A stretch of DNA of 64,000 bases, taken from positions 25,219 through 89,218 of the forward strand of contig JAFQRA010000018.1 in assembly GCA_017410325.1 (NCBI GenBank), read 5' to 3'. The position numbers were made by a program, and so were the translations under genes. The notes beneath the pieces are model-generated. The model did no database searches. It was not told the DNA's origin and saw only the letters and a list, made by a program, of their open reading frames with translations. Shown here piece after piece: positions 33,694 through 42,667 of the stretch (its first letter is position 1; every line of letters begins with the position of its first letter). The stretch is from Clostridia bacterium. Its GTDB lineage: Bacteria; Bacillota; Clostridia; Oscillospirales; Acutalibacteraceae.

Positions 33694-35115
33694 TCAGTTG
33701 TTTTTATCGTTGAGCCTTTTTCTTATCAGCAGACCCGACAGCTTCTGCCAATCAAACGGAATGAGCGGATAAAGGTAGCATCGGCCGGTAACGGTTGAAT
33801 TGAATGCTATAAGCGCAGTCGTTATCAGCAAACCTGCTATAAAGCCCCAAAGGTTGAACAGGGCAATCAGTACTATCATCATCATTCTGCAAAGCTTGAA
33901 GGCGTAGCCCAATTCGTAGCTCGGCTGTGTAAAATTGGTTATTCCGACAAAAGCCATATAAAGCACCACCTCCGAAGAAAGCCAGCCCGACTGTACGGCA
34001 AATTCGCCCAGAACAAGTGCACCGACTATACTCAGTGAATTACTCAAAGCCGACGGTGTGTTCAGTGATGCAAGTTTCAATGCGTCAATGATGATTTCAA
34101 CTATCAGCAGTTGTGCAAAGGGCGGAATAAGGTAATCATCCTGTATTTTGATGAATTCCAACCACGGCGGTATGACGCTCTCGTTCTGAATAAGAAGAAG
34201 CCAAACTGGTGTCAGAAGCAGTGTCAAAGCAAAAATCAGCATACGGATTATACGCAGATATGAGCCAATCAGTGCAGGGAAATAATAATCGTTTGAGTCT
34301 TGCAGAAAATCGAATATTCCCGTCGGCACAATCATGGCAGACGGAGAATTGTCAACCATTATGACTATGCTTCCTTCGTTAATGCTTGCTGCTGCAGCAT
34401 CCGGTCTTTCCGTGTACCTTATTTTCGGAAAAGGGTTAAAATGCTGTTTTTTCAGTAACGCTTCCGCAAGTGAAGCCTGACCCATGGGCAGATTTTTGAT
34501 TTTTACGCTGTCGATTTTTTCTTCAATTGACTTTAACGCTTTTTTGTCAACCTTATCATCGAGATAACATATAACGAGGTCTGTGTGTGAAAGCGTACCA
34601 ACGTTTTTGTATTTTACGGTAAGCTGCGGATTTCTCATCCTTCGCCTTAGCAAAGCCGTGTTGAAAATCATTGTTTCGGTAAATCCGTCGTGTGCACCGC
34701 GGAGCACCTTGTCGTTTTCGGGTTCGCCGACACTTCTTACGGGATAAGTTCTTGCATCTATGATTATTGCCTGCTCATAGCCTTCAATCATTATGCACAG
34801 AGCACCCGAAAGCACCATTGTTGTTACAACATCTATGCTGCCCGTTACATCGGTTTCTATATAGCTGATAAACTGATTGACAAAATCTCTGGCGGTCGGA
34901 GCACTTTTCAGCTTTTCCGCCGTTATTGCCTGAATGCCCTGAATTACCTTTACCATTGAGTCATCCTTGACCAGCCCGTCAACAAAATACAGCTTCGCTT
35001 TTCTTTTTGCAAATTCGAAGTTTCGGCAGACAATGTCAAAGCTGTCATTCACACGAAGCTTACGGTCAATAAGGTCAATGCTGTTTTTGAAATCTTTTGA
35101 AAAATCCTGCGACAA
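33694..35115 (-). CDS. spoVAF: SpoVAF/GerA-family spore membrane protein
   Basis: The 473-residue protein matches the GerA family and is close in length to SpoVAF, which sits in the spore inner membrane and helps germination. A soluble N-terminal half includes RPDAAAASINEGSIVIMVDNSP, trimmed here to its core SINEGSIVIMVDNSP near residue 245. It is followed by five or so membrane spans in the C-terminal half (about 280-440). I prefer the TTG at 35115, with GGAAGTG six bases upstream, over the GTG at 35124, which overlaps that site. A 53-base gap separates it from the SpoIID-like gene. No other spoVA genes are present. Confidence 0.82.
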   Translation of the reverse strand: MSQDFSKDFKNSIDLIDRKLRVNDSFDIVCRNFEFAKRKAKLYFVDGLVKDDSMVKVIQGIQAITAEKLKSAPTARDFVNQFISYIETDVTGSIDVVTTMVLSGALCIMIEGYEQAIIIDARTYPVRSVGEPENDKVLRGAHDGFTETMIFNTALLRRRMRNPQLTVKYKNVGTLSHTDLVICYLDDKVDKKALKSIEEKIDSVKIKNLPMGQASLAEALLKKQHFNPFPKIRYTERPDAAAASINEGSIVIMVDNSPSAMIVPTGIFDFLQDSNDYYFPALIGSYLRIIRMLIFALTLLLTPVWLLLIQNESVIPPWLEFIKIQDDYLIPPFAQLLIVEIIIDALKLASLNTPSALSNSLSIVGALVLGEFAVQSGWLSSEVVLYMAFVGITNFTQPSYELGYAFKLCRMMMIVLIALFNLWGFIAGLLITTALIAFNSTVTGRCYLYPLIPFDWQKLSGLLIRKRLNDKNN

Positions 35116-35168
35116 AACTATCACTTCCGTAAATCTTATTAATTGAATTTTGCCGCAAATAATGCATT

Positions 35169-36515
35169 TTATTCTCTGTATTCGTTATACATATTAATTA
35201 TCGTGTTCCACGTTACGGGCCCTACGGCACCGTTTTCGGGAAGACCGTTTATCCTTTGAATAACCCTTACCGCATTTTCTGTTCCGGGGCCGTAAACTCC
35301 GTCAACGGTTACAAGCGGTACGGCAGGGTCGTTTCTTGCAATTGTGTTAATAAACGTCTGCAGCTGTTCAACAACCTTACCCACGGCACCCGTAGTTATT
35401 AAATAACCCGGATAGAGCAGGCTGGAATAGCTTTTGTATTCATCGGGCAACGCACGGATTATAGCATCATAGGCATCCTGGATAGCGTACCAGGTTTGTC
35501 TGCCGACAATGCCGTCCTGCGGCAAACCGAACTGTCTTTGAAACGCAAGCACGGCGTTGAGAGTATCGCTGCCGAAAATTCCATCAATTGCTATGTCGGG
35601 CAGTGTATCGTAAAAAGAGGCGAGAAAATCCAGATAATACTGCAGTGTAGAAACGTCAATGCCCGTATTGCCCTGCTGAAGAACTTCACGGAACTGTCTT
35701 TGAGCTTCGCTGATTGTAATACCCTCGGAATACAATTCCGAAAGCTTCTTAACGCCGTTATAAATCTGCTTGATTTTATACCACGTTGCTTTTCCGACCT
35801 GACCGTCGGGTGTGAGGTTGAATATACGCTGAAACTGTTCTACGGCACGCCTTGTGGTCTCATCGAAAATTCCGTTAATCTGCGGTATTTTCGGTATTGA
35901 AGGATAGTTGGCGGCTATTCTGTTTAACTGCCTTTGAATTGTACGCACGTCTTCGCTTGATGAACCTAAACGCAGAATAATTCCGGGATAAGACGGTACG
36001 TTTGCGCTTATCGGTGCGTTTTGCACGATGTTGATATCATCGCCGTAATAATACTGCAGTATTTCATAAGGTACAAGTCCCTGTTCGGCAAGAGAAACCG
36101 TGCCCCATTGCGAGAGTCCGTCGCAGGTGACGGTTGTTCCGTTACAGTATGTGGTAAAATACGGCTGTATCTGGTTGCCCTTGGTGACGTAATCGTTGAA
36201 GATATCATCAACAATAAGGCTTATATTTTCAAATATTTCACGGTTGTTTATGAATTTCTGGTCGTACTGTGTTGAAGATGTTATGTCAAAATCATAGCCT
36301 CTGCTTCGGTAAAACTCCGTATAATACCTGTTGAGTGCAAAGGATATAATTGCATAAATATTTGCTCTTAAAGCACTCTCGGGCCAGGTGGGATATATCT
36401 CGCTTGATGCAACGTTTTTGATATAGTCAGCAAACGGAAGTGTAATATTCTGTGCTGCTGAATCCGGTGCGCCGAGGTGTACTGTTATCGTTTCGGGTAC
36501 GGTAGGATTAGGCAT
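35169..36515 (-). CDS. SpoIID-like domain protein with three peptidoglycan-binding repeats
   Basis: The 448-residue protein has an N-terminal SpoIID/LytB-like domain (about residues 20-165, with FADYIKNVASSEIYPTWP and GLSQWGTVSLAEQG). It is followed by three PG_binding_1 repeats (about 175-250, 280-345 and 370-445). Each repeat ends in the DGxxGxxTW pattern (DGQVGKATW, DGIVGRQTW, NGAVGPVTW). It has no clear signal peptide. The design suggests a cortex-remodelling or structural protein made in the mother cell. The conserved catalytic Glu of SpoIID appears to lie in ASSEIYPTW. A GAGGAG site lies in the end of the upstream gene. Confidence 0.82.
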   Translation of the reverse strand: MPNPTVPETITVHLGAPDSAAQNITLPFADYIKNVASSEIYPTWPESALRANIYAIISFALNRYYTEFYRSRGYDFDITSSTQYDQKFINNREIFENISLIVDDIFNDYVTKGNQIQPYFTTYCNGTTVTCDGLSQWGTVSLAEQGLVPYEILQYYYGDDINIVQNAPISANVPSYPGIILRLGSSSEDVRTIQRQLNRIAANYPSIPKIPQINGIFDETTRRAVEQFQRIFNLTPDGQVGKATWYKIKQIYNGVKKLSELYSEGITISEAQRQFREVLQQGNTGIDVSTLQYYLDFLASFYDTLPDIAIDGIFGSDTLNAVLAFQRQFGLPQDGIVGRQTWYAIQDAYDAIIRALPDEYKSYSSLLYPGYLITTGAVGKVVEQLQTFINTIARNDPAVPLVTVDGVYGPGTENAVRVIQRINGLPENGAVGPVTWNTIINMYNEYRE

Positions 36516-36518
36516 AAT

Positions 36519-37190
36519 TTATCTCCTCACAGTTCCTGCATCGGTATCCATAATTACCTTGGAATTTAAACTGTCGGCTTTCGGCGTCATTGCGGCAGGC
36601 TGCATCGATTCAATTGAATCGAAGATCGGCACCCTGTCAAAAACAAGCGTTTCAAACTGCGGATGCGAAACCGTTACGGTGTAAGTAGTGTAGGGGATTT
36701 CTCCGCTTGCCGTAAGCGACAGTCTTTTGTCTTTGGCGGGAAGAACAATATTCTGTGCAATTCCGTCAATATCCGTATAGCTTTCGTTAAACAGATATCT
36801 TCCGTTTCTGAAATCCTTTTCTACCGTAACCTTTGCGTTCTGAATGGGAAATACCTGCTGCGAAGCGTAGGCCTGTATTCTGAGCTTGCCGCTTTTCGTG
36901 TTATCGGCGGTGAATTTGTCAACATTGTCGTAAAGCGGAGTGTTAGCGCTTGTTTCTTCAATAACCGATGACCCTGACGGTGAAGCAACGGTATCATTAT
37001 TTCCGTCATATTCTCTCGGCATAGGTCTGTTGCTGACGTATGCCGCATTATATTTAGTTGTACGGTATACTTTTTCTTCTTTGGGTACGGTTTCGTTATT
37101 GTCCTGTTCGTAATATACCGTGCCGTGCTTTTTCGCATATTTTACGAGTTCCTGTCTGTATCTTTCTATCTGCTTGTCAAAGCTGTCCAA
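36519..37190 (-). CDS. Uncharacterised protein of the sporulation cluster
   Basis: The 223-residue protein is unrecognised. An N-terminal amphipathic stretch (DSFDKQIERYRQELVKYAKK) is followed by a polar, low-complexity linker and a C-terminal beta-rich domain. That domain (about residues 100-200) resembles a carboxypeptidase-regulatory-like Ig fold (AKVTVEKDF, YTVTVSHPQFETLVFDRV). The ribosome site GAGGAG lies eight bases before the TTG at 37190 and overlaps the alternative GTG at 37199, so the start is TTG. It precedes the SpoIID-like gene by three bases and is first in the operon, which suggests a spore-coat or spore-envelope role. Confidence 0.65.
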   Translation of the reverse strand: MDSFDKQIERYRQELVKYAKKHGTVYYEQDNNETVPKEEKVYRTTKYNAAYVSNRPMPREYDGNNDTVASPSGSSVIEETSANTPLYDNVDKFTADNTKSGKLRIQAYASQQVFPIQNAKVTVEKDFRNGRYLFNESYTDIDGIAQNIVLPAKDKRLSLTASGEIPYTTYTVTVSHPQFETLVFDRVPIFDSIESMQPAAMTPKADSLNSKVIMDTDAGTVRR

Positions 37191-37314
37191 TACAATCACT
37201 CCTCAATATATCTCTGGTAATCATTATATGTATTTGGTAAAATTGTGATAACTTTTATTTGTTGCAGGAAATCCTATAAAATTTCGCATAAGTCTTTATA
37301 TTTACAGAAAAATA

Positions 37315-37323
37315 TGTTATAAT
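37315..37323 (+). promoter_or_regulatory. Extended -10 promoter of purD
   Basis: TGTTATAAT fits TGnTATAAT, 45 bases before the ATG; the -35 region is poor. Confidence 0.6.
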
Positions 37324-37367
37324 ACATTGCTAAACGGAGAATTATATTCTTGAAAGGGGATTTAAAT

Positions 37368-38648
37368 ATGAAAGTACTTATGATTGGCTCAGGCGGCAGA
37401 GAGCACGCCCTTGTAAAAAAACTGCTTGAAAGCGACAGAGTAGACAGCGTTATCTGCGCACCCGGTAACGGCGGTATTTCGCTTGATGCCGAATGCTTTA
37501 ATGTTTCCGTTATGGATATCGACGGAATGATTTCACTTGCCGCGGAACAGAGCGTTGATTTTGTTTTCGTTGCACCCGATGACCCGCTTGCAGCAGGTAT
37601 GGTTGATGCTTTTGAAAAAGAAGGCTTTAAGTGCTTCGGTCCTTCGGCGGCTGCCGCAAGAATTGAAAGCAGTAAGGTCTTTTCTAAAAATCTTATGAAA
37701 AAATATGGTATTCCTACCGCTTCGTATGAGGTTTTCTCTGAAGCTGAAAAGGCAATTTCATATATTGAACAGCAAGGCAAATTCCCCGTTGTCGTCAAGG
37801 CAGACGGTCTTGCACTCGGCAAAGGCGTTATCATTGCCGAAAATATGGCTGAGGCCGCTGATGCCGTTAAGTCAATAATGGAAGACAAGGTTTTCGGTGC
37901 ATCAGGCAACAATATTGTCGTTGAGGAATTTCTCACGGGTCCCGAGGTTTCCGTGCTTGCATTTACTGACGGTAAAACCGTTGTTCCCATGGTTTCTTCA
38001 ATGGACCATAAGAGAGCACTTGACGGCGACAAGGGTCTCAATACCGGCGGTATGGGCACCGTTGCGCCCAACCCGTTCTATACAGATGAAACGGCAAAGG
38101 TATGTACAGAAACAATTTTTGAGCCTACGATAAAGGCTATGCAGGCTGAGGGCTGTCCCTTTAAGGGCTGTCTGTATTTCGGCCTTATGCTGACTCCCGA
38201 CGGCCCCAAGGTAATTGAATACAATTCCCGCTTTGGTGATCCCGAAACTCAGGTTGTTCTTCCGCTGCTCAAAACGCCGCTTATCGATGTTATCGAAGCC
38301 GTTGCCGACGAAAAGCTTGAGGAAATTTCCGTTGAATTTTCCGATGAGGCCTGTGCCTGTGTTATTCTGGCTTCGGGCGGTTATCCCGGTTCGTATAAGA
38401 AGGGCTTTGAAATCAACGGTCTTGACGAAAAGGGTAACGTTGACGGTGCTACCGTTTATCACGCAGGTACAAAGTGTGAAAACGGTAAAATTCTCACAAA
38501 CGGCGGCAGAGTTCTCGGCGTAACCGCTAAGGCTGAAAGTCTTGAAAAAGCACTTGAAAAGGCTTATACCGCTGCCTCAAAAATTGATTTTGATGGTGTA
38601 CATAAGCGTAACGATATCGGTCAGAGAGCTTTGTCGGCTTTGAAATAA
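37368..38648 (+). CDS. purD: Phosphoribosylamine-glycine ligase
   Basis: The 426-residue enzyme joins glycine to phosphoribosylamine in purine synthesis. The N-terminus MKVLMIGSGGREHAL is diagnostic. The ATP-grasp domain contains VVKADGLALGKGVI near residue 140, NTGGMGTVAPNP near 224 and EYNSRFGDPETQ near 284. The GAAAGGGG site precedes the ATG at 37368. It is isolated from other pur genes, and the MacA-like gene follows 31 bases later without an intervening terminator, so read-through is possible. Confidence 0.95.
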   Translation: MKVLMIGSGGREHALVKKLLESDRVDSVICAPGNGGISLDAECFNVSVMDIDGMISLAAEQSVDFVFVAPDDPLAAGMVDAFEKEGFKCFGPSAAAARIESSKVFSKNLMKKYGIPTASYEVFSEAEKAISYIEQQGKFPVVVKADGLALGKGVIIAENMAEAADAVKSIMEDKVFGASGNNIVVEEFLTGPEVSVLAFTDGKTVVPMVSSMDHKRALDGDKGLNTGGMGTVAPNPFYTDETAKVCTETIFEPTIKAMQAEGCPFKGCLYFGLMLTPDGPKVIEYNSRFGDPETQVVLPLLKTPLIDVIEAVADEKLEEISVEFSDEACACVILASGGYPGSYKKGFEINGLDEKGNVDGATVYHAGTKCENGKILTNGGRVLGVTAKAESLEKALEKAYTAASKIDFDGVHKRNDIGQRALSALK

Positions 38649-38679
38649 TATTTTCTAATTTTTCTCGGAGGGATTGTAG

Positions 38680-40308
38680 ATGAGGAAAAACAAAAAAACA
38701 GCGAAGATTGCGGTTTCGCTGGTTTTGGTTGTTGCGATTATTGCTGCCGCAGTTATCTTTGTCAAGCGTGAAACCGACAACAGATACAAAGCGGTTATTA
38801 TGGATGTTGCAACAGCACCCATTACTCAGACACTTTCAACCACGGGTACCGTCGAATCGACAAACAGAGGGGAGTTTGTCATTTATACGGGTGTGGTTGT
38901 CAAGGATGTATTTGTAAAGCTTGGCGATAAGGTAGAAGAAGGTCAGCTTCTTGCAACCTTTGACTCTTCTTCACTCAACGGTATTGTTGCCGTAAAGCAG
39001 GGTGAATACGATGCGGCAAAGGTAAACTATTACAATTCCGTTGCCGCCGCACAGGAGGCAGCCGCAAAGATTCCTGCTCTGCGTGTGCAGATTGCTGAAT
39101 ATGAGAAACAGATTGAACAGCTTACTGCTGCTTCGGAGAGCAAGGAAACCGAAGCTGAAGAACAGAGTGCTCCTGCCTGGGTTGACTCCATTGATTATTC
39201 TAAGCTCGCTTCTTTACTCAGGGATGAATATACCGAGCAGGAAATCAGGGACTTCTTTGCGAAATTTGCCCGAAGAGGTGCAAGCCGTAAGAGTATATCC
39301 GACATTATTGACAGCTTGACAAATGCCGGCAGCCTTGATATGTCCTCGCTGATGGGTATAAGCTCCGAAGAATCCGAACTTATGAGCGCACAGCTTAATG
39401 TTATGTCACTCAAGGCTCAGATTGCTTTGCTTGAAACGCAGTCAAAGAACGTTCTCGGCTCAACGTATGAGTCAATGATGAATACTGCCAAAGCTAATCT
39501 TGATTCGGCTAAGGCTGCCGTAAAAGAGCTTGAAAACGGCTGGTATGCACAGGGTTCGGGCATTGTCAGCGAGCTCAATATAGTTGCGGGTCAGGCCTTC
39601 GTTCCTGTTGCTTCTTCCGGCTCGGCTGTTGATATCAATACTTTACTCGGACTTATTTCGGGCTCAACGTCCGATGTTTCGGGTCTGCTTTCGTCATTTA
39701 TGTCTTCGGGCACACAGACGAGTGTAGGCCTTGCGGTTGAGTATTACGACAGCTTTATTGCTTCTTTCTCACTCGGTAAGGCTGATGTACTTGATGTTCA
39801 GGTCGGTAAGGCTGCCACAATTGAATCGCTCGGCAAGGAATACGAAGGTGAAGTGACGTTTATCAGTCCTGTTGCAACTGCAGGCTCGGCACTCGATATT
39901 TCATCTATGCTCGGCAGTATGACAGGCGGCTCGACAACAGGCTCCAATACAATTCCCGCACAGGTGCTTATCAAAAATCCCGACGAACGTATTATCATAG
40001 GTGTTGATGTAAATATTGACATCATAGTTGATACCGTTGAAAATGCAGTTGTTGTTCCAATTGAAGCAGTAGAAACAAGCTCTGTAGGTAGTTTTGTCTA
40101 TAAATTCAATGAAGAAGACAGCACCGTAACGCGTGTTGAGGTTGAAATCGGCCTTGCTTCGGATTCGCAGTACCAGATTGTCGAAGGCCTTTCCGTGGGT
40201 GACAAGATTGTGCAGAATCAGTCAAGTGATTTGCAGGAAATAGCTGAAGAGGGCAAAAAGGTTGCGGCAACCCCTTACGAAATCCCGAGTGATGAAGCGG
40301 CTGTCTGA
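38680..40308 (+). CDS. HlyD/MacA-like membrane fusion (adaptor) protein
   Basis: The 542-residue protein has an N-terminal membrane span (about residues 8-28) and a split biotinyl-lipoyl-like domain (TGTVESTNRGEF to VKLGDKVEEGQLLATFDSSSL). A long helical hairpin follows (about 105-280, rich in Ala, Glu and Ser), then beta-barrel and membrane-proximal domains to the end. An unusual Ser/Gly-rich insert lies near 305-350 and another near 405-430. It would couple an ABC permease to the cell wall side. A GGAGGG site precedes the ATG; the permease gene starts 17 bases after its stop. Confidence 0.88.
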   Translation: MRKNKKTAKIAVSLVLVVAIIAAAVIFVKRETDNRYKAVIMDVATAPITQTLSTTGTVESTNRGEFVIYTGVVVKDVFVKLGDKVEEGQLLATFDSSSLNGIVAVKQGEYDAAKVNYYNSVAAAQEAAAKIPALRVQIAEYEKQIEQLTAASESKETEAEEQSAPAWVDSIDYSKLASLLRDEYTEQEIRDFFAKFARRGASRKSISDIIDSLTNAGSLDMSSLMGISSEESELMSAQLNVMSLKAQIALLETQSKNVLGSTYESMMNTAKANLDSAKAAVKELENGWYAQGSGIVSELNIVAGQAFVPVASSGSAVDINTLLGLISGSTSDVSGLLSSFMSSGTQTSVGLAVEYYDSFIASFSLGKADVLDVQVGKAATIESLGKEYEGEVTFISPVATAGSALDISSMLGSMTGGSTTGSNTIPAQVLIKNPDERIIIGVDVNIDIIVDTVENAVVVPIEAVETSSVGSFVYKFNEEDSTVTRVEVEIGLASDSQYQIVEGLSVGDKIVQNQSSDLQEIAEEGKKVAATPYEIPSDEAAV

Positions 40309-40325
40309 CGGCGAGGATATAAGAT

Positions 40326-41564
40326 ATGAATATTATTGAAAATATCCGTATTGCCGTTTTCAGCATTAAAACAAATCTTACCCGCTCGTTGCTTACAATG
40401 CTCGGCATTATAATCGGTGTTGCTTCGGTTATTGCTATCGTTACCGTCGGTAACGGCGGACGGGATTATATTGTCGGTATGATTGAGTCGATGGGCTCAA
40501 ATATGGTCAGCATTTCCGTTTCATCGGATATAGCATCAATTAATGACTACATTACCGATGACGACGTTGCGGCAATCAAGCGTCTTGACAGCGTTGACGT
40601 TGTTTCGCCCATGGCTATGAATATGGCTACCTGTTCAACAGAAAAAGAAAACGGTATTGCTATGATTCTTGCGGGTACGACCGATTTCCGTTTTATTGTG
40701 AATGCAAATATGCTCTACGGCAGATTTTACGGTGATGATGACTGTGATGCGGCACGCTATGTATGCTGTATTGATAATGTCAGCGCGTATACGCTTTTCG
40801 GCTATGAAAACTGTGTCGGCGAAAAAATCAACCTCAGCTATGACGGCAATACCGTATCTTTTAAAATTATCGGTGTCGGTGACAGTACGATGATGACGGG
40901 AATGGACACTGAAACCATGTCCACCATGATGGAAGCCAACAGTATGGTGGGTACTATGGTCAGTATAATGATACCCTCTACAACGTATAACGAGTTTTTC
41001 GGCCAAAGCGGCAGATATCAGATGCTTTATCTCACCGCTAAAGACGATAAATTCCTTGACAGTGCAGGTGCTACCGCGGCAAACGTTCTTGAAGCCAGGC
41101 ACTCAAACGCAGGGCAGGGTATGTACAAGGTAACGAATATGGCAACGTACATTGAGCTTATTGATACCGTTATCAATGTATTTACTGCATTCATTGCGGC
41201 TGTCGGTGCAATTTCACTTGTCGTCGGCGGTATAGGCGTAATGAATATTATGCTTGTTTCCGTTACCGAGCGTACACGCGAAATCGGTATCAGAAAAGCA
41301 CTCGGCGCAAAAACCTCTACCATTATGTTCCAGTTCCTTACGGAATCGGTAATACTTTGCTGTATTGGCGGCTTTATTGGCTTGGTAATAGGTGTCGGCG
41401 GTGCGTTGGCTGTTGCGGCCTTTGTCGGTGTACCGATTGAGGTTAAGTTAACAACTATCCTGCTTGCGGTCGGTTTTTCAAGTGCTATCGGCATATTCTT
41501 CGGAATTTATCCGGCAAGAAGAGCTGCCAGAATGCTGCCCATTGACGCTTTAAGAAGAGATTGA
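40326..41564 (+). CDS. MacB/FtsX-like ABC transporter permease
   Basis: The 412-residue protein has an N-terminal span, a periplasmic-core (MacB_PCD) domain of about 240 residues and three C-terminal spans (about 280-400). The diagnostic stretch GGIGVMNIMLVSVTERTREIGIRKALGAK lies near residues 301-329; its core is VTERTREIGIRKALGAK. It would work with a MacA-like adaptor and an ATPase to export a peptide or drug or to signal envelope stress. The adaptor is the preceding gene, but no ATPase gene lies next to it in the window. Confidence 0.88.
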   Translation: MNIIENIRIAVFSIKTNLTRSLLTMLGIIIGVASVIAIVTVGNGGRDYIVGMIESMGSNMVSISVSSDIASINDYITDDDVAAIKRLDSVDVVSPMAMNMATCSTEKENGIAMILAGTTDFRFIVNANMLYGRFYGDDDCDAARYVCCIDNVSAYTLFGYENCVGEKINLSYDGNTVSFKIIGVGDSTMMTGMDTETMSTMMEANSMVGTMVSIMIPSTTYNEFFGQSGRYQMLYLTAKDDKFLDSAGATAANVLEARHSNAGQGMYKVTNMATYIELIDTVINVFTAFIAAVGAISLVVGGIGVMNIMLVSVTERTREIGIRKALGAKTSTIMFQFLTESVILCCIGGFIGLVIGVGGALAVAAFVGVPIEVKLTTILLAVGFSSAIGIFFGIYPARRAARMLPIDALRRD

Positions 41565-41573
41565 TAAAAAATA

Positions 41574-41612
41574 ACGGCATACACTTTGAAAAAATAAGTG
41601 TATGCCGTATTT
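41574..41612. terminator. Bidirectional terminator between the permease and the ChbG-like gene
   Basis: ACGGCATACACTT (41574-41586) pairs perfectly with AAGTGTATGCCGT (41596-41608); the loop is 9 bases. Confidence 0.85.
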
Positions 41613-41627
41613 GTATTCAGTTTAAAA

Positions 41628-42512
41628 TCATCCCTTTACGGTGCCGCCCTTCATCTTTATAAGCTCTCGGTAGCTGATAAGCTCAACACCGTGCTCTTTG
41701 AGATAGTTATGTACGTAGGGATCCTTCATAAGCTGATATTCCCAAACTCTGTCCTGCCATCTGCCGGTGATGCCCTTGAGCTCGTCACTTTCAACAGAGG
41801 GGTGAACGAAGGTTTCGGTTACGCCGTCGGGAATGTCTGTCCAGATTTTAAGGATGGTGTCTCTGTAAACCTCGTAGCTTACGCGCATATCGTCGTTCCA
41901 GTCGGGGAAGAGAAGGTAATCGGGAATAACTACATTGTACTTCTTGCCCCATTTTTTGGAAAGGATTGTGATTGCCGCATAGAGGAAATAGGGTGTGCCC
42001 TTGGGACAGATTCTCTTGTCGTGCTTTGTGTAAAGACGGTAAGCGTAGCCGTATTCGCCGCAGATGCGAAGCGTCATTTTGGCAAGACCGAGTCTGCCTG
42101 TATAGTGGCCGTAAAGAGAGCCCATATGGTTATCTGTGTGAGAGGGCTTCATACCCATGCTGTGCGCAAGGTCAATCTGTGCACGGATTTCGGCTTCAAG
42201 GTCTTCGTAAGAAGCGTTCTTTTCAACCTGGTCGCTTTCGTGCCACATAAAGCCTTCTTCGTCAAGGAGGGTCTTTCCGTTGGTGAGGGGCTTCCAGCGG
42301 TATTTGCCCCATTCACTTGTCATTGTAAGATGAATACCGATAGCGTGCTCAGGGTGAGCCTTTGAAAACTCAACTGCTTCTGCCGCGGTGGGGCAGGGCA
42401 TCATAATAGTAGCTGATTTAAGCCAGCCGCCCTCAAAAAGCTCTGCAACAGCCTGGTTGGCTGCGTGACACATTCCGTAGTCATCAGCGTTTACGATAAG
42501 ATATTTTGCCAT
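41628..42512 (-). CDS. ChbG/YdjC-family carbohydrate deacetylase
   Basis: The 294-residue protein belongs to the YdjC family, which removes acetyl groups from chitooligosaccharides such as diacetylchitobiose. The metal and catalytic residues fall in VNADDYGMCHAAN near residue 8 and in HAIGIHLTMTSEWG near 55-68. SHTDNHMG near 125 supplies the His residues. ETFVHPSVES near 235 is the final conserved block. The ATG at 42512 has GAAAGGGA seven bases upstream; the ATG at 42518 is too close to it. It is divergent from the GH36 gene, suggesting shared glycan use. Confidence 0.88.
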   Translation of the reverse strand: MAKYLIVNADDYGMCHAANQAVAELFEGGWLKSATIMMPCPTAAEAVEFSKAHPEHAIGIHLTMTSEWGKYRWKPLTNGKTLLDEEGFMWHESDQVEKNASYEDLEAEIRAQIDLAHSMGMKPSHTDNHMGSLYGHYTGRLGLAKMTLRICGEYGYAYRLYTKHDKRICPKGTPYFLYAAITILSKKWGKKYNVVIPDYLLFPDWNDDMRVSYEVYRDTILKIWTDIPDGVTETFVHPSVESDELKGITGRWQDRVWEYQLMKDPYVHNYLKEHGVELISYRELIKMKGGTVKG

Positions 42513-42548
42513 AACCATATCCCTTTCATCTGTTAGATTTTCAATATA

Positions 42549-42576
42549 ATAATACCATATTTTTCGGAATAATCAA
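42549..42576 (-). promoter_or_regulatory. Promoter of the ChbG-like gene
   Basis: On the minus strand, TTGATT (42576-42571), a 16-base spacer and TATTAT (42554-42549) with TGG before it. Confidence 0.65.
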
Positions 42577-42606
42577 TAGATAAATATTTAAATTAAATTT
42601 GTATTG

Positions 42607-42635
42607 TTGACTGTAAAGAAATGAAATGCTATATT
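42607..42635 (+). promoter_or_regulatory. Promoter of the GH36 alpha-galactosidase gene
   Basis: TTGACT (42607-42612), a 17-base spacer and TATATT (42630-42635) with an extended TGC. It overlaps an in-frame ATG at 42626, which is therefore not the start. Confidence 0.75.
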
Positions 42636-42667
42636 TGCATTGTAACAACTGCAGAGGAGCTGACAGT

